A stretch of 64,000 nt of DNA, taken from the NCBI RefSeq assembly GCF_004920405.1, contig NZ_RFLV01000001.1, forward strand, positions 1,240,001-1,304,000, written 5' to 3'. Source of the DNA: Pseudomonas leptonychotis. Lineage in GTDB: Bacteria > Pseudomonadota > Gammaproteobacteria > Pseudomonadales > Pseudomonadaceae. The position numbers and the translations under genes were made by a program. Shown here piece by piece: positions 38,102 through 50,706 of the stretch. The notes under the pieces were generated by a model. That model saw only the letters and a list, made by a program, of their open reading frames with translations, did no database searches and was not told the DNA's origin. Each line of letters begins with the position of its first letter. Positions within the stretch are counted from its first letter, which is position 1.

Positions 38102-38243
38102 GGCGCACAACCTCGTAAACGCATGTTCCGGCATTGTTCCACAAAGGCCGCGGCAGCAGCAACGCGAGCGGTGTGCGTAATAGGAATGGCCCATAAAAGC
38201 CGTTATTCTCAGCGCCCTCACCCCTTGCGATGATAGGTGCCCC

Positions 38244-38897
38244 GTGCGTTTGGCTTTATTTGATCTCGATAACACCCTGCTCGGCGGCGACAGCGACCAT
38301 GCCTGGGGCGATTACCTCTGTGAGCGCGGCATCCTCGACGGCATTGCCTATAAAGCGCGCAATGACGCGTTTTATCAGGATTACCTGGCCGGACGCCTGA
38401 ATATCACCGACTACCTGAATTTCAGCCTGGAAATTCTTGGCCGCACGGAGATGGCTCAGCTGGAACAGTGGCACGGCGAGTTTATGCGTGACTGCGTCGA
38501 GCCGATCATTCTGGCCAAAGGCGAGGCGCTGCTGGCTGAACACCGTGAAGCTGGCGACAAACTGTTGATCATCACCGCCACCAACCGCTTCGTCACTGCG
38601 CCCATCGCCGCACGCTTGGGCGTCGACACCCTGCTGGCCACCGAGTGCGAGATGCAAGATGGCCGTTACACCGGACGCACCACTGACGTGCCATGCTTCA
38701 AAGAAGGCAAAGTCACCCGCCTGAATCGCTGGCTCGGCGAAACCGGTATGAGCCTGACTGACAGCAGTTTCTACAGCGATTCGATGAATGACCTGCCGCT
38801 GCTGGAACAGGTAACCCGCCCATTCGCCGTCGACCCCGACCCGACGCTGCGCGCCGAAGCTGAAAAGCGCGGCTGGCCGGTGATCTCCCTGCGCTAA
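38244..38897 (+). CDS. HAD-superfamily hydrolase (SerB/HisB-N-like, subfamily IB)
   Basis: 217 residues starting at a GTG. Motif [24 protein letters not shown] holds the nucleophile Asp; motif II is [10 protein letters not shown]; motif III/IV lies in [12 protein letters not shown] and [25 protein letters not shown]. This is the HAD-IB branch with helical cap. A phosphatase acting on a small phosphorylated metabolite is likely. The strand divergence from rppH leaves 142 bases for promoters. Confidence 0.9.
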   Translation: MRLALFDLDNTLLGGDSDHAWGDYLCERGILDGIAYKARNDAFYQDYLAGRLNITDYLNFSLEILGRTEMAQLEQWHGEFMRDCVEPIILAKGEALLAEHREAGDKLLIITATNRFVTAPIAARLGVDTLLATECEMQDGRYTGRTTDVPCFKEGKVTRLNRWLGETGMSLTDSSFYSDSMNDLPLLEQVTRPFAVDPDPTLRAEAEKRGWPVISLR

Positions 38898-38997
38898 GCC
38901 GCCGGGCGATCACACACAGGCTTGCCCAGCCCGGCGCGGCTTGTAACACTGCCCAGCAATGTTCATCGACCACCTGACCGAAAGAAGGTGAAGGCCC

Positions 38998-40050
38998 TTG
39001 CGTATCCTTATTACCGGTGGTGCCGGCTTTATCGGTTCGGCGTTGATTCGTCACCTGCTGAATCACACCGAACACCAGGTACTCAACCTCGACAAACTGA
39101 CCTATGCCGGCAACCTTGAGTCGCTGGTCAGTGTTGCGGAGCATCCACGCTATAGTTTTCTGCAAGCAGACATTGCCGATAGCGTGGCGGTGGGCACGGC
39201 ACTGAACGCCTTTCAGCCGGACGCAATCATGCATCTGGCTGCCGAATCCCATGTCGATCGCTCCATCGACGGCCCAGCAGCCTTTATCCAGACCAATATT
39301 GTCGGCACCTATGCACTGCTTGAAGCCACGCGCAGTTATTGGTCGCAACTGGATGCAGTGCGCCAGGCGGCGTTTCGCTTTCACCATATTTCGACAGATG
39401 AAGTGTATGGCGACCTCCATGGTGTGGATGACCTGTTCAGCGAAACCACGCCCTACGCGCCCAGCTCACCCTATTCGGCAAGTAAGGCTGCATCTGATCA
39501 CTTGGTACGCGCCTGGCAACGCACCTACGGCCTGCCAGTACTGCTGACCAATTGCTCCAACAACTACGGCCCCTATCACTTCCCGGAAAAACTGATTCCG
39601 CTGGTGATCCTCAACGCCCTGGATGGTAAGCCGCTACCGGTATACGGCAACGGCCAGCAAGTGCGTGACTGGCTGTACGTGGAAGACCATGCCCGCGCGC
39701 TGTTAACGGTAGTAAGCGAAGGCAAGGTCGGCGAAACCTACAACATCGGCGGGCACAACGAGCAGAAGAACCTGCATGTTGTGGAAAGTATCTGCGCCCT
39801 ATTGGACGAGCTGGCCCCACGCCAAAGCGGTTCCTATAAAGAGCAGATCAGCTTCGTCAGCGATCGCCCCGGCCATGACCTGCGTTATGCCATCGATGCC
39901 AGCAAGATAGAACGCGAACTGGGCTGGAAACCCACCGAGACCTTCGCCAGCGGCCTGCGTAAAACCGTACGCTGGTATTTGGACAACCTTGACTGGTGTC
40001 GCCGCGTGCAAGATGGCAGCTACCAGCGCGAACGCCTCGGCGCACTTTAA
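38998..40050 (+). CDS. rmlB: dTDP-glucose 4,6-dehydratase
   Basis: 350 residues from a TTG at 38998, preceded by GAAGGTGAAGG; the N-terminus [20 protein letters not shown] then aligns with the family. Second step of dTDP-L-rhamnose synthesis, making the 4-keto-6-deoxy sugar. NAD motif GGAGFIG, catalytic [12 protein letters not shown] (Tyr, Lys), [11 protein letters not shown] and [18 protein letters not shown]. First gene of the rml operon. Confidence 0.96.
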   Translation: MRILITGGAGFIGSALIRHLLNHTEHQVLNLDKLTYAGNLESLVSVAEHPRYSFLQADIADSVAVGTALNAFQPDAIMHLAAESHVDRSIDGPAAFIQTNIVGTYALLEATRSYWSQLDAVRQAAFRFHHISTDEVYGDLHGVDDLFSETTPYAPSSPYSASKAASDHLVRAWQRTYGLPVLLTNCSNNYGPYHFPEKLIPLVILNALDGKPLPVYGNGQQVRDWLYVEDHARALLTVVSEGKVGETYNIGGHNEQKNLHVVESICALLDELAPRQSGSYKEQISFVSDRPGHDLRYAIDASKIERELGWKPTETFASGLRKTVRWYLDNLDWCRRVQDGSYQRERLGAL

Positions 40051-40060
40051 GGAGCGACCC

Positions 40061-40927
40061 ATGAAAGGCATCATTCTCGCCGGTGGCTCCGGCAGCCGCC
40101 TGCACCCCATTACCCTGGGCGTTTCCAAGCAGCTGCTGCCGATCTACGACAAGCCGATGATTTACTACCCTATTTCGGTGCTGATGCTCGCCGGGGTGCG
40201 CGACATTCTGATCATCTCCACCCCGCAGGACTTACCAAACTTTCGCAAGATGCTCGGTGATGGCAGCCAGTTCGGCGTGCGCTTCGCGTACATCGAACAA
40301 CCCTCGCCGGACGGATTGGCCCAGGCTTTTATTCTGGGCGAAGATTTTATCGGCACGGACTCGGTGTGCCTGATCCTCGGCGACAATATCTTCCACGGTC
40401 AGCACTTCACCGAGAAGCTCCTACGCGCCGCCGCCGAACCTTCGGGCGCCACGATTTTTGGCTATTGGGTTAATGATCCGCAACGCTTTGGTGTGGTCGA
40501 ATTTGACGCCCAAGGCAAAGCCATTGCCATCGAAGAAAAGCCCACACAACCTAAATCCAACTACGCTGTGACCGGTCTGTACTTCTATGACAATGACGTG
40601 ATCAAGATCGCCAAGGCGGTTAAACCCTCACCGCGCGGTGAGCTGGAAATTACCGACGTCAACAACGCCTACCTGCAACGTGGTGATTTGCGCGTCGAGC
40701 GCTTCGGCCGTGGCTTTGCCTGGCTCGATACAGGCACCCACGACAGCCTGCTGGATGCCTCGCAGTACGTGCAAACCATCGAGCATCGCCAGGGCCTGAA
40801 AGTCGCTTGCTTAGAAGAGATCGCCTATCAGCAGGGCTGGATTAATCGCCAGCAACTGCTGGAACAAGCCACGGTATTCGGCAAAACCGGCTACGGTCAG
40901 TACCTGTTCAAGCTGGCCGAGGAATGA
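40061..40927 (+). CDS. rmlA: Glucose-1-phosphate thymidylyltransferase
   Basis: 288 residues from the ATG at 40061, with AAGGAG 7 bases upstream. First step of the pathway, joining dTTP and glucose-1-phosphate. Signature [31 protein letters not shown]; later [26 protein letters not shown] and [19 protein letters not shown]. The upstream extension of the frame overlaps rmlB and is not used. Confidence 0.97.
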   Translation: MKGIILAGGSGSRLHPITLGVSKQLLPIYDKPMIYYPISVLMLAGVRDILIISTPQDLPNFRKMLGDGSQFGVRFAYIEQPSPDGLAQAFILGEDFIGTDSVCLILGDNIFHGQHFTEKLLRAAAEPSGATIFGYWVNDPQRFGVVEFDAQGKAIAIEEKPTQPKSNYAVTGLYFYDNDVIKIAKAVKPSPRGELEITDVNNAYLQRGDLRVERFGRGFAWLDTGTHDSLLDASQYVQTIEHRQGLKVACLEEIAYQQGWINRQQLLEQATVFGKTGYGQYLFKLAEE

Positions 40928-41475
40928 GCATGCAGGCTGTTAGCACCGACCTACCCGGCGTGATGATTCTCGAACCCAAGGTGTTTGACGATCCACGTGG
41001 GTTCTTCTTTGAAAGTTTCAATGCCCGCCGTTTCGCCGAGACCACCGGCCTGCAGTGTGTATTTGTCCAGGACAACCATTCGCGCTCACAACGCGGTGTG
41101 TTGCGCGGCCTGCACTACCAAGTGCAGCAGACCCAAGGCAAGTTGATGCGAGTTATAACCGGCCAAGTCTATGACGTCGCCGTTGATCTACGCCGCAGCT
41201 CGCCTACCTTTGGCCGCTGGGTCGGCGTGCACTTGTCCGCCGAAAACAACCGCCAGCTGTGGGTGCCGGAGGGGTTCGCCCATGGCTTTGTGGTACTTAG
41301 CGAGTTCGCCGAGGTTCTCTATAAAACCACCGACTACTACACCCCTGAGCATGAGCGCTGCATCCGCTGGGATGACCCGACCCTGGCCATCGACTGGCCA
41401 CTGGATGGCGCGCCGCAACTATCGGCCAAGGATCAGGCCGGACTCAGCTTCGCCGATGCACCAGTTTTCCCATGA
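40924..41475 (+). CDS. rmlC: dTDP-4-dehydrorhamnose 3,5-epimerase
   Basis: 183 residues if it starts at the ATG overlapping the rmlA stop; an ATG at 40930 has the better spaced GAGGA. The P. aeruginosa protein begins MSMK, which favours the first. RmlC cupin motifs: [34 protein letters not shown] (catalytic His), [39 protein letters not shown]. Overlaps rmlD at its end. Confidence 0.95.
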   Translation: MSMQAVSTDLPGVMILEPKVFDDPRGFFFESFNARRFAETTGLQCVFVQDNHSRSQRGVLRGLHYQVQQTQGKLMRVITGQVYDVAVDLRRSSPTFGRWVGVHLSAENNRQLWVPEGFAHGFVVLSEFAEVLYKTTDYYTPEHERCIRWDDPTLAIDWPLDGAPQLSAKDQAGLSFADAPVFP

Positions 41476-42350
41476 AGATTCTCCTGCTCGGCCAGCACGG
41501 CCAAATCAGCCAGGAACTGCAGCGCGCCCTGCACGGCGCAGATGAACTGACGGTACTGGGCCGCGAACAGTTGGATTTGGCCCAGGCCGAGCTGATTCGC
41601 CAACATGTGCAACGCCTGCGCCCCGAGCTGATCATCAATGCCGCCGCGCATACGGCGGTCGATCAGGCCGAGAGCGAGCAGGAACTGGCCTTCGCGATCA
41701 ACGCCACTGGCCCCGGCATCCTGGCTGAGGAGGCGGCCGCGCTGGGCGCTCCGCTGATCCACTACTCCACCGATTATGTGTTCGACGGCAGCCAGGCCGA
41801 GCCTTACCGCGAGAGCGATAGCACACACCCGCTGAGCGTTTACGGGCGCAGCAAACTGGCTGGGGAACAGGCGATTCAGGCGGCGGGGGGCATGCATCTG
41901 ATTCTGCGCACCAGCTGGGTCTATTCGCAGCACGGCAAGAACTTCCTGCTGACCATGCAGCGCCTGCTGCAGGAGCGCGAAAGCCTTTCCGTGGTGGCCG
42001 ACCAGATCGGCGCACCGACCTGGGCCGGCACTGTTGCGCAGACCACGGCGCAACTGATCGAGCAGTGGCGCACCGGCCATGGCGGCCCGTGGGGCGTGTA
42101 TCACCTGACCGCACAGGGCGAAACCAGCTGGTTCGGTTTCGCCAGCGCGATTGCCGCGCACCTGCACAGCCAGGGTAAACCCGTGGCGACGCTGCACTCG
42201 ATCCCCAGCAGCGCCTACCCAACCCCGGCGCAGCGCCCGCTTAATTCACGCCTGGATTGCAGCAGCCTGCAGCAGGACTGGCAGGTTCAACTGCCGACCT
42301 GGCAACAGGCGCTGGCCGAATGCTTAGCGACTAAACAACTGAGCCGCTAA
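41472..42350 (+). CDS. rmlD: dTDP-4-dehydrorhamnose reductase
   Basis: 292 residues. Last step to dTDP-L-rhamnose, the donor for LPS core, O-antigen and rhamnolipids. N-terminal [19 protein letters not shown] nucleotide site, [21 protein letters not shown] and the catalytic [26 protein letters not shown] is typical. The ATG overlaps rmlC. The stop overlaps the stop of the convergent chemoreceptor gene. Confidence 0.95.
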   Translation: MKILLLGQHGQISQELQRALHGADELTVLGREQLDLAQAELIRQHVQRLRPELIINAAAHTAVDQAESEQELAFAINATGPGILAEEAAALGAPLIHYSTDYVFDGSQAEPYRESDSTHPLSVYGRSKLAGEQAIQAAGGMHLILRTSWVYSQHGKNFLLTMQRLLQERESLSVVADQIGAPTWAGTVAQTTAQLIEQWRTGHGGPWGVYHLTAQGETSWFGFASAIAAHLHSQGKPVATLHSIPSSAYPTPAQRPLNSRLDCSSLQQDWQVQLPTWQQALAECLATKQLSR

Positions 42351-43972
42351 GCCCTGAAGCGCTGAATCTGCTGCTGCAAGCCGCTGGCCAGCTGCGCCAG
42401 ATCGCGACTGGCATGCGAACTCTGTTCGGCACCATTGACCACCTCACCAATGCTGTCGTTAAGGCTGCTGATGTTCTGGCTGATCTCGTTGGCCACAGCC
42501 GTCTGCTCCTCGGTGGCCGCTGAAATCTGCACGTTACCGTCGGCGATACCCTCGATGGCATGGACAATATGATTGAGCACCTCACCGGCTTCACGGGCAT
42601 GGCTGACGCTGTTCTGCGCCTGCTCGCGCGATAGCTGCATGGCGCTGACCGCACTGCGCGCGCCGCCTTGCAGGGCATCGATCATGCCGCGTATCGACTC
42701 GGTGGCTTTCTGCGTATTGCTGGCCAAGCTGCGCACCTCATCGGCCACCACGGCAAAGCCGCGCCCGGCCTCACCGGCGCGCGCTGCTTCGATGGCGGCA
42801 TTGAGCGCCAGCAGGTTGGTCTGCTCGGCAATGCTCTGGATCACCCCGAGCACCTTGCTGATCTCATCACTCTGATTGTGCAGGGTGTCGATCACCTCGC
42901 CGGCTTTTTCCACTGACACCGACAGACCCTGAATCGACTTGAGGTTGGACTGCACCAGCTCACTGCCCTGGCGCGCTTCTTTGTTCGCGTCCGCCGCATT
43001 ACTCGCGGTGGACTGTGCATTGCGCGCCACCTCCTGCACCGCCACGCTCATCTGGTGCACGGCGGTGGCAACCATGCTGGTTTGGTCACCCTGAGCCGTA
43101 GCGGCCTGGCTGACCTGCACACTGATCGCACTCATCTCCTCGGAAGCCGCCGCGAGCTGGGTTGCAGTGTCCATCAGGTGACGAATCAGCGCCTGCTGGT
43201 GCTCCAGCATGGTATTGAAGGCGCGCGCCGTATCAGCCACCTCATCCCGACCGCTGGCATCAGCACGCAAGGTCAAATCAGAAGACTGCTGGACTTCGTT
43301 GATCAGGCTGCGCAGCCCTGCCAGCGGGCGAATAATCGAGAGGCTGATCAACAGCGCCGCGACCAACACCAACAGCATCGCGATACCGCCGATGACAATA
43401 AAGGTGTTGCTGATCGACTGATACTGCGCCGTGGTTTCAGCATTAAGCTGCTCGCCTTCGCTTAATTGCAGGCTGATCAACCCCTCCAATTCGCCGCCCA
43501 GCGGATCGAAGGTGTCGTACAAGGTTCGATTGAATGCCCCTGCCTCAGCAGCTCGCAACTGGCCACTGGCGAGCTGCCCCATGTATTGGTCAGCCAATTG
43601 CTGCACGCGCTGCAAATGCGATTTAGCGCGCTCGACCCGGCGGCTTTCATCGGCGGTCAGGCGCGTGGCAATGTACTCACCCCAGGCCTTGTCACCGCGG
43701 CTGCGGGCCTCACTGAAGGCCTTGCGTAGCGCGGGCTCATCGAATATCCCCGCACGATACTTGTGTAAGGCGTCGACCATCGCCACCGCATAAGCGTCGG
43801 ACACCACTTTAAGCTGGCTGATCGGCCGCATGCGGTCGGTAAACAGCTCATCAAATTTTCCATTCAGCTTACTGGCGTTGGACAACGCCATGCCGATGAC
43901 CACAATCAGCACCAGCAACGGTACCACTGCCAACAGCAGTAGCCGCGCCCTAACCGTCAATTGAGCCAGCAT
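42347..43972 (-). CDS. Methyl-accepting chemotaxis protein
   Basis: 541 residues from the ATG at 43972. A short cytoplasmic start, TM1 ([20 protein letters not shown]), a periplasmic four-helix-bundle sensor (about 35-190), TM2 ([21 protein letters not shown]), HAMP, and a signalling domain with the conserved hairpin tip [34 protein letters not shown]. No C-terminal CheR/CheB pentapeptide. It lies next to dctBD, but the two are divergent, and I see nothing to name the ligand. Confidence 0.94.
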   Translation of the reverse strand: MLAQLTVRARLLLLAVVPLLVLIVVIGMALSNASKLNGKFDELFTDRMRPISQLKVVSDAYAVAMVDALHKYRAGIFDEPALRKAFSEARSRGDKAWGEYIATRLTADESRRVERAKSHLQRVQQLADQYMGQLASGQLRAAEAGAFNRTLYDTFDPLGGELEGLISLQLSEGEQLNAETTAQYQSISNTFIVIGGIAMLLVLVAALLISLSIIRPLAGLRSLINEVQQSSDLTLRADASGRDEVADTARAFNTMLEHQQALIRHLMDTATQLAAASEEMSAISVQVSQAATAQGDQTSMVATAVHQMSVAVQEVARNAQSTASNAADANKEARQGSELVQSNLKSIQGLSVSVEKAGEVIDTLHNQSDEISKVLGVIQSIAEQTNLLALNAAIEAARAGEAGRGFAVVADEVRSLASNTQKATESIRGMIDALQGGARSAVSAMQLSREQAQNSVSHAREAGEVLNHIVHAIEGIADGNVQISAATEEQTAVANEISQNISSLNDSIGEVVNGAEQSSHASRDLAQLASGLQQQIQRFRA

Positions 43973-44141
43973 CGGAGTATCTCTAGGGACTAAGGCGCAG
44001 TCGTCCATGCAGGGCGCAAATAGGGCGGCACCATTACTCCAGGGCGATGCCGAACATTTTGAGTATTGACCCATATCGGCGAGCTTGCCCGCTTATTGCA
44101 TAACCGCCACTCTCAACAAACGCCCATCACCGAGTAAGCGC

Positions 44142-45956
44142 ATGCCCACCCCGCTACCCCACCCTCGCCGTCCACGCTGGAGAAGCCTAGGCGTTCTTGT
44201 CTTGCTGCTGGTGCCGCTACTGTGGCCACTGCAACACTTGACCGAGCGCTACTACCGCGCGGTGCTGGCCGAGCAAAATAGGCAAACCCTCGATCTCTAC
44301 GTGGCCAACTTGTTGGGGACCCTGCGCCGCTATGAAGTTTTACCGCCCATCCTGGCGGATCTACCGGCCTTGCGCAGCGCACTGCAAAGCCCCGAGCAAC
44401 CCCAGCTGCGCACGACGGCCAACCACTTACTCAGCCAGATCCGCCAGCAAACGGGGGCCGACGTTATCTACCTGATGGGCACCGATGGCACCACCCTGGC
44501 CGCGTCAAACTGGCAGCAGGAAGACTCCTTCGTTACGCGTAACTTCTCCTATCGCCCCTACTTTCGCGAGGCCATGCAGGGCCGTACCGGGCGCTTTTTT
44601 GGGTTGGGCACGACTTCCGGCAAGCGCGGCTACTTCTTTGCCGCGGCCATTCGCGAGGGCGAAAAAATCCTCGGCGTTATGGTGGTTAAAGTTGACCTCG
44701 ATCACACCGAAACCCTGTGGGGCAAACGCCCGGAGCATCTGCTCGTCACCGACAACTACGGCGTGGTCATTCTGACCTCGCAAGCCGATTGGCGCTTTCA
44801 CGCCACCCGCGAATTGGATAACGCCGAACGGGCGGCGATTGCCGATACGCAGCCCTATCGCATCCAGTCGCCACCGCCTCTGCAACTCAACCCCAAGGCC
44901 TGGCTGCGTCAGGGCCAACAACTCAATGAGATCGGCTGGACAGTCAGCATCCTCACCCCGCGCTCACAACTCGATCAACCGGTGCGCACCACCCTGGCGG
45001 TCGGCGGCAGCACCCTATTGGCGTTGATTCTGCTGATTGGCTTGTTGATGCAGCGCCGCCGCCATTATTTGGAACGCATCGCCCTCGATACCCAAGCCCG
45101 GCAACAGCTGGAGCAGCGCGTATTGGAGCGCACCTTGGATCTGGAGCGGCTCAACAGCCGGCTAAAGCAGGAAGTACTTGAACGCGAACAGGCGCAGCAA
45201 GAGCTGGTGCAGGCCCAGGACGAACTGGTACAGGCCAGCAAGCTGTCTGCGCTAGGCACCATGAGTGCCAGCATCAGCCATGAGCTCAACCAACCGTTGG
45301 CGGCGATCCGCAGCTACGCCGATAACGCCGGTGTGCTGCTCGACCATCAGCGCAGCGACGATGCCCGCGCCAACCTCAAGCTGATCAGCCAGCTCACCGA
45401 GCGCATGGCTTCGATTATTTCGCACCTGCGCGCCTTTGCTCGTCGCGACCGTCACGCGCCAGAAAGTGTCGCCCTGCAACCCGCCCTCGACGACGCCCTG
45501 GCGATGCTGGCTAAGCGCCGCCGCGCCATGGACGTGGAGCTGATCCGCGACCTCCCGGACGCTACCCTGTGGGTTCAGGCCGGTGAAACCCGCCTGCGCC
45601 AAGTGCTCGGCAACCTGCTGGCGAACGCCCTCGACGCCCTGAGTGAAGTGCCGCAACCACGCCGCCTATGGTTAAGCGCCGAACGCAGCGACTACGGCGT
45701 TGAACTGCACCTGCGTGACAACGGCCCAGGGTTTAGCCAAGACGCGCTGCAACGTGCCCGCGAGCCATTCTTTACCACCAAGACCAGCGCCCAAGGCCTC
45801 GGCCTGGGCCTGGCCATTTGCGATACCCTGATGCGTGCCCTGGGTGGTGAACTGTTGTTCGCCAATCACCCCAACGGCGGTGCACAGCTGACCCTGCGTT
45901 TGCGTGCGGCAGATCAGGGCATCAAACCGCAGTCGCCAGAGGACTTTGTTGTATGA
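44142..45956 (+). CDS. dctB: C4-dicarboxylate sensor histidine kinase DctB
   Basis: 604 residues from the ATG at 44142. TM1 (LGVLVLLLVPLLWPL), a periplasmic dCache-type sensor (about 40-290; YLMGTDGTTLAASNW, RNFSYRPYFREAMQG) that binds succinate-like ligands in DctB, TM2 (LAVGGSTLLALILLIGLLM), a coiled coil, and the kinase: His380 in SHELNQPLAAIRSYADN, N-box LGNLLANALDAL, G-boxes DNGPGFS and GLGLGLAI. Overlaps dctD (ATGA). DctB phosphorylates DctD when C4-dicarboxylates are present. Confidence 0.95.
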   Translation: MPTPLPHPRRPRWRSLGVLVLLLVPLLWPLQHLTERYYRAVLAEQNRQTLDLYVANLLGTLRRYEVLPPILADLPALRSALQSPEQPQLRTTANHLLSQIRQQTGADVIYLMGTDGTTLAASNWQQEDSFVTRNFSYRPYFREAMQGRTGRFFGLGTTSGKRGYFFAAAIREGEKILGVMVVKVDLDHTETLWGKRPEHLLVTDNYGVVILTSQADWRFHATRELDNAERAAIADTQPYRIQSPPPLQLNPKAWLRQGQQLNEIGWTVSILTPRSQLDQPVRTTLAVGGSTLLALILLIGLLMQRRRHYLERIALDTQARQQLEQRVLERTLDLERLNSRLKQEVLEREQAQQELVQAQDELVQASKLSALGTMSASISHELNQPLAAIRSYADNAGVLLDHQRSDDARANLKLISQLTERMASIISHLRAFARRDRHAPESVALQPALDDALAMLAKRRRAMDVELIRDLPDATLWVQAGETRLRQVLGNLLANALDALSEVPQPRRLWLSAERSDYGVELHLRDNGPGFSQDALQRAREPFFTTKTSAQGLGLGLAICDTLMRALGGELLFANHPNGGAQLTLRLRAADQGIKPQSPEDFVV

Positions 45957-47347
45957 GCATGATCGACTCCCGCACCCAGGTGCTGCTGATCGACGACGAC
46001 CCCCACCTGCGTCAGGCGCTGAGCCAAACCCTCGACCTGGCCGGGCTCAAGGTCAGCAGCCTGGCCGATGCCCATGGCGTAGCGGCGAAAATCGAGCACG
46101 ACTGGCCCGGCGTGGTGGTCAGTGACATCCGCATGCCCGGCATCGACGGCCTGCAACTGCTGCAGCAACTGCAAGCGCAGGATGCAGAGCTGCCGGTGCT
46201 GCTGATTACCGGTCACGGCGATGTCCCCCTGGCCGTGCAAGCCATGCGCGCCGGGGCTTATGACTTTCTGGAAAAACCCTTCGCCAGCGATGATCTGCTC
46301 GACAGCGTGCGCCGCGCCCTCGACGTGCGGCGTCTGGTACTGGATAACCGCAGCCTGCGCATGGCTTTGGCCGACCGCCATACCCTGTCGGCGCGCTTAG
46401 TTGGGCAGTCGCCGGCCATGCTGCGCTTGCGCGAACAGATCGGTGCCCTGGCCAGCATCAACAGTGACGTGCTGATCCTCGGTGAAACCGGCGCGGGCAA
46501 GGAGGTGGTCGCCCGTGCCCTGCACGACCTGTCGAGCCGACGTAACGGTCCGTTTGTGGCGATCAACGCCGGCGCCTTGGCGGAATCGGTGGTGGAAAGC
46601 GAGCTGTTCGGCCACGAACAAGGCGCGTTCACCGGCGCATCGAAACGCCGCATCGGTAAGTTCGAGTTTGCCAACGGTGGCACCCTATTCCTCGATGAAA
46701 TCGAAAGCATGAGCCTCGATGTTCAGGTCAAACTGCTGCGCCTGTTGCAGGAGCGAGTGGTCGAGCGCCTGGGCGGCAACCAGCAGATTGCGCTGGATAT
46801 CCGGGTAATCGCCGCCACCAAGGAAGACCTGCGTCAGGCCGCCGATCAGGGGCGTTTTCGCGCCGACCTGTATTACCGCTTGAATGTTGCGCCGCTGCGC
46901 ATTCCGGCCCTGCGCGAACGCGGCGAGGATGCCTTGCTGCTGTTCCAGCACTTTGCCGAAGCCGCCAGCAGCCGCCACGGCCTGCCTGAGCGCAACCTGC
47001 AACCCAGCCAACGGGCGGCCCTCCTGCGCCATCCCTGGCCGGGCAACGTGCGTGAATTGCAGAATGCCGCCGAACGTTTTGCCCTCGGCCTGGAGTTGGA
47101 CCTCGACCTGCAAGCCAATGTGGCACCCGTGCCTGAACTGGACAGTGGCAGCAACAGCGGCCTGAATGCGCAAGTGGAGGCGTTCGAGCGCAGCCTGATC
47201 AGCGCCGAACTGGGGCGCACTCACGGCTCGCTACGCAGCCTGGCAGAAGCCCTTGGCGTGCCACGTAAAACCCTGCACGACAAACTGCGCAAGCACGGGT
47301 TGAGCTTCGCTGATATTGGCGGAAGCTCGCCAGACAACCTCGATTAG
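45953..47347 (+). CDS. dctD: Sigma-54-dependent response regulator DctD
   Basis: 464 residues. Receiver domain with DDD near the start and phospho-acceptor Asp58 (SDIRMPG); AAA+ domain with Walker A GETGAGKE, the sigma-54-contact loop GAFTGA (residues 224-229) and Walker [11 protein letters not shown]; a C-terminal Fis-type HTH ([23 protein letters not shown]). It activates sigma-54 promoters for C4-dicarboxylate uptake; the -24/-12 element upstream of dctP is the obvious local target. Confidence 0.96.
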   Translation: MSMIDSRTQVLLIDDDPHLRQALSQTLDLAGLKVSSLADAHGVAAKIEHDWPGVVVSDIRMPGIDGLQLLQQLQAQDAELPVLLITGHGDVPLAVQAMRAGAYDFLEKPFASDDLLDSVRRALDVRRLVLDNRSLRMALADRHTLSARLVGQSPAMLRLREQIGALASINSDVLILGETGAGKEVVARALHDLSSRRNGPFVAINAGALAESVVESELFGHEQGAFTGASKRRIGKFEFANGGTLFLDEIESMSLDVQVKLLRLLQERVVERLGGNQQIALDIRVIAATKEDLRQAADQGRFRADLYYRLNVAPLRIPALRERGEDALLLFQHFAEAASSRHGLPERNLQPSQRAALLRHPWPGNVRELQNAAERFALGLELDLDLQANVAPVPELDSGSNSGLNAQVEAFERSLISAELGRTHGSLRSLAEALGVPRKTLHDKLRKHGLSFADIGGSSPDNLD

Positions 47348-47365
47348 TTGGCGGTTTTCCGCCAA
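47348..47365. promoter_or_regulatory. Candidate DctD enhancer palindrome
   Basis: TTGGCGGTTTTCCGCCAA is a perfect inverted repeat (7-bp arms, 4-base centre) starting one base after the dctD stop and about 109 bases upstream of the -24 element of dctP. Position and symmetry fit an upstream activator site for DctD. It could instead act as a weak hairpin, but no T-run follows. Confidence 0.6.
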
Positions 47366-47422
47366 CACCCACCCCCACCCCGCCCTCGCGGGGCTGTGAT
47401 ACGTCTTGTAATAACTCGCTGA

Positions 47423-48634
<1,212 letters not shown>

Positions 48635-48727
48635 GGCCGAACGGGCCGCTCTGCGGCTCGCATTCACCTTCACTGAGCACCCGGGCCACTGTGCCCGGGT
48701 GTACCGCCCATCACTCTGGAGACTCTA

Positions 48728-49363
48728 ATGATGAACGCCTTGCGGCGCGTCTGGGACCACTTCGAGGAAGCCTTTATTGCTTTCCTGCTGGCTACCATGA
48801 CGCTGGTGACCTTCGTCTACGTGATCCTTAACAACCTCTACACGCTGTTCTATACCCTGGCCGATCGCTGGGAGGGCAGCAGTGAGTTCTTCTTCGCCAT
48901 TGGCGACAGCATTCTCGGCATGGCCCAGTCGATGACCTGGAGCATTGCCCTGACCAAGGCGTTATTCGCCTGGTTGATTTTCTTCGGCCTGGCCTACGGT
49001 GTGCGTACTGCAGGCCATATCGGTGTCGATGCGCTGGTAAAACTGGCGAGCAAACCGGTGCAACGGGCTATCGGCCTGATCGCCTGCCTGTGCTGCCTGG
49101 GCTATGCCGGGCTGATAGCCGTGGCCAGTTTCGACTGGGTGAAAACCCTGTTCACTGCCGGCATTGGCGCCGAGGACCTCGGTCATTACGGCGTCATGCA
49201 ATGGCACATCACCCTGATCGTGCCGTTCGGTTACGCCATGGTATTTATCCGTTTCTCTGAAATCTTCATACGCATTCTGCGCAATGAGCAGACCGGCTTA
49301 GGCCTGGCCGATGAAGCGGCCGACGCACTGAAGATCAATGAACACGGGGAGCACAAGCAATGA
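48728..49363 (+). CDS. dctQ: TRAP transporter small permease DctQ
   Basis: 211 residues from the first of two adjacent ATGs (GGAG 6 bases upstream). Four hydrophobic segments: EEAFIAFLLATMTLVTFVYVI, LFAWLIFFGLAYGVR, AIGLIACLCCLGYAGLIAVA, and LIVPFGYAMVFIRFSEIFIRI. Longer than many DctQ because of an internal segment (about 45-75). The stop overlaps dctM by 4 bases. Confidence 0.93.
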   Translation: MMNALRRVWDHFEEAFIAFLLATMTLVTFVYVILNNLYTLFYTLADRWEGSSEFFFAIGDSILGMAQSMTWSIALTKALFAWLIFFGLAYGVRTAGHIGVDALVKLASKPVQRAIGLIACLCCLGYAGLIAVASFDWVKTLFTAGIGAEDLGHYGVMQWHITLIVPFGYAMVFIRFSEIFIRILRNEQTGLGLADEAADALKINEHGEHKQ

Positions 49364-50643
49364 CCATTCTGTTCCTCTTTTTCCTGCTGTTTTTGCTGAT
49401 GTTTATTGGCGTGCCGATTGCTGCCTCCCTGGGCCTGGCCGGCTCAGTGACCATCATGCTGTTCAGCCCGGACTCGGTGCGCTCGCTGGCGATCAAGCTG
49501 TTTGAAACCTCCGAGCACTACACCCTGCTGGCCATTCCGTTCTTCCTGCTCTCGGGCGCCTTTATGACCACCGGCGGTGTGGCCAAGCGTTTGATTGATT
49601 TCGCCAACGCCTGCGTCGGTCATATCCGTGGCGGCCTGGCGATTTCCGCCGTCATGGCCTGCATGCTGTTCGCCGCCCTGTCCGGTTCATCGCCGGCCAC
49701 AGTTGCGGCGGTCGGCTCGATTGCCATCGCCGGCATGGTGCGCTCCGGTTACCCGCAAGCCTTTGGCGCCGGCATCGTGTGTAACGCCGGCACGCTGGGT
49801 ATTCTGATTCCGCCGTCGATCGTGATGGTGGTGTACGCCGCGGCGACCGAGCAATCGGTGGGCAAGCTGTTTATGGCCGGCGTCGTGCCGGGCTTACTGC
49901 TGGGCGTAGCGCTGATGGTGGCGATCTATATCGTCGCGCGGAAGATGAACCTGCCGGCCATGCCGCGCGCCACCCTGCGTGAATTCCTGCGCTCGGCCCG
50001 CGAGGCGATCTGGGGTCTGCTGTTGATGGTGATCATCCTCGGTGGTATCTACACCGGCATGTTTACCCCGACTGAAGCAGCCGCTGTGGCAGCGGTCTAT
50101 GCCGGTTTCGTCGCGCTGTTTGTGTACAAAGACCTGACCATCCGCGAGTGCCCCAAGGTGCTGCTGGACTCCGGCAAGTTGACCATCATGCTGATGTTCA
50201 TCATCGCCAACGCCATGCTCTTCGCCCACGTACTGACCACCGAGCAAATCCCTCAGACCATCACCGCCTGGGTGATTGAGATGGGCTTGCAGCCATGGCA
50301 GTTCCTGCTGGTGGTGAACATCGTGCTGCTGGTGGCCGGGGCCTTTATGGAGCCGTCGGCGATCATCCTGATTCTTGCGCCGATCCTCTTCCCGATTGCC
50401 GTGCAGCTGGGCATCGACCCAATTCACCTGGGCATCATCATGGTGGTGAACATGGAGATCGGACTGATCACCCCGCCGGTGGGGCTCAACCTGTTCGTTA
50501 CCTCAGCCGTGACCGGGATGCCGTTGACCGCCGTGGTGAAAGCGGCTTGGCCATGGCTGATGCTGCTACTGGGTTTCCTGATGATCATCACTTACATCCC
50601 TGCCGTATCCATGGCCTTGCCCAGCTGGCTGGGCATGAACTGA
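49360..50643 (+). CDS. dctM: TRAP transporter large permease DctM
   Basis: 427 residues, about 12 helices. Typical DctM sequence: FLLMFIGVPIAASLGLAGSV at the start, FFLLSGAFMTTGGVAKRLIDFANACVGHIRGGLA, SGSSPATVAAVGSI, GTLGILIPPSIVMVVYAAATEQSVGKLFMAGVVPG, and EIGLITPPVGLNLFVTSAVTG. Ion-coupled C4-dicarboxylate uptake with DctP and DctQ. Confidence 0.96.
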   Translation: MTILFLFFLLFLLMFIGVPIAASLGLAGSVTIMLFSPDSVRSLAIKLFETSEHYTLLAIPFFLLSGAFMTTGGVAKRLIDFANACVGHIRGGLAISAVMACMLFAALSGSSPATVAAVGSIAIAGMVRSGYPQAFGAGIVCNAGTLGILIPPSIVMVVYAAATEQSVGKLFMAGVVPGLLLGVALMVAIYIVARKMNLPAMPRATLREFLRSAREAIWGLLLMVIILGGIYTGMFTPTEAAAVAAVYAGFVALFVYKDLTIRECPKVLLDSGKLTIMLMFIIANAMLFAHVLTTEQIPQTITAWVIEMGLQPWQFLLVVNIVLLVAGAFMEPSAIILILAPILFPIAVQLGIDPIHLGIIMVVNMEIGLITPPVGLNLFVTSAVTGMPLTAVVKAAWPWLMLLLGFLMIITYIPAVSMALPSWLGMN

Positions 50644-50678
50644 CAGCGACTCCGTGTGTATTTCCCTACACACTTTCA

Positions 50679-50706
50679 GCCCGGCCTTGGTGCCGGGCTT
50701 TTTTTG
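50679..50706 (+). terminator. Intrinsic terminator of dctPQM
   Basis: AGCCCGGC, loop CTTGGT-type, GCCGGGCT then a run of seven T. It lies 36 bases after the dctM stop and 24 bases before the end of the convergent flavin hydroxylase gene. Confidence 0.93.
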
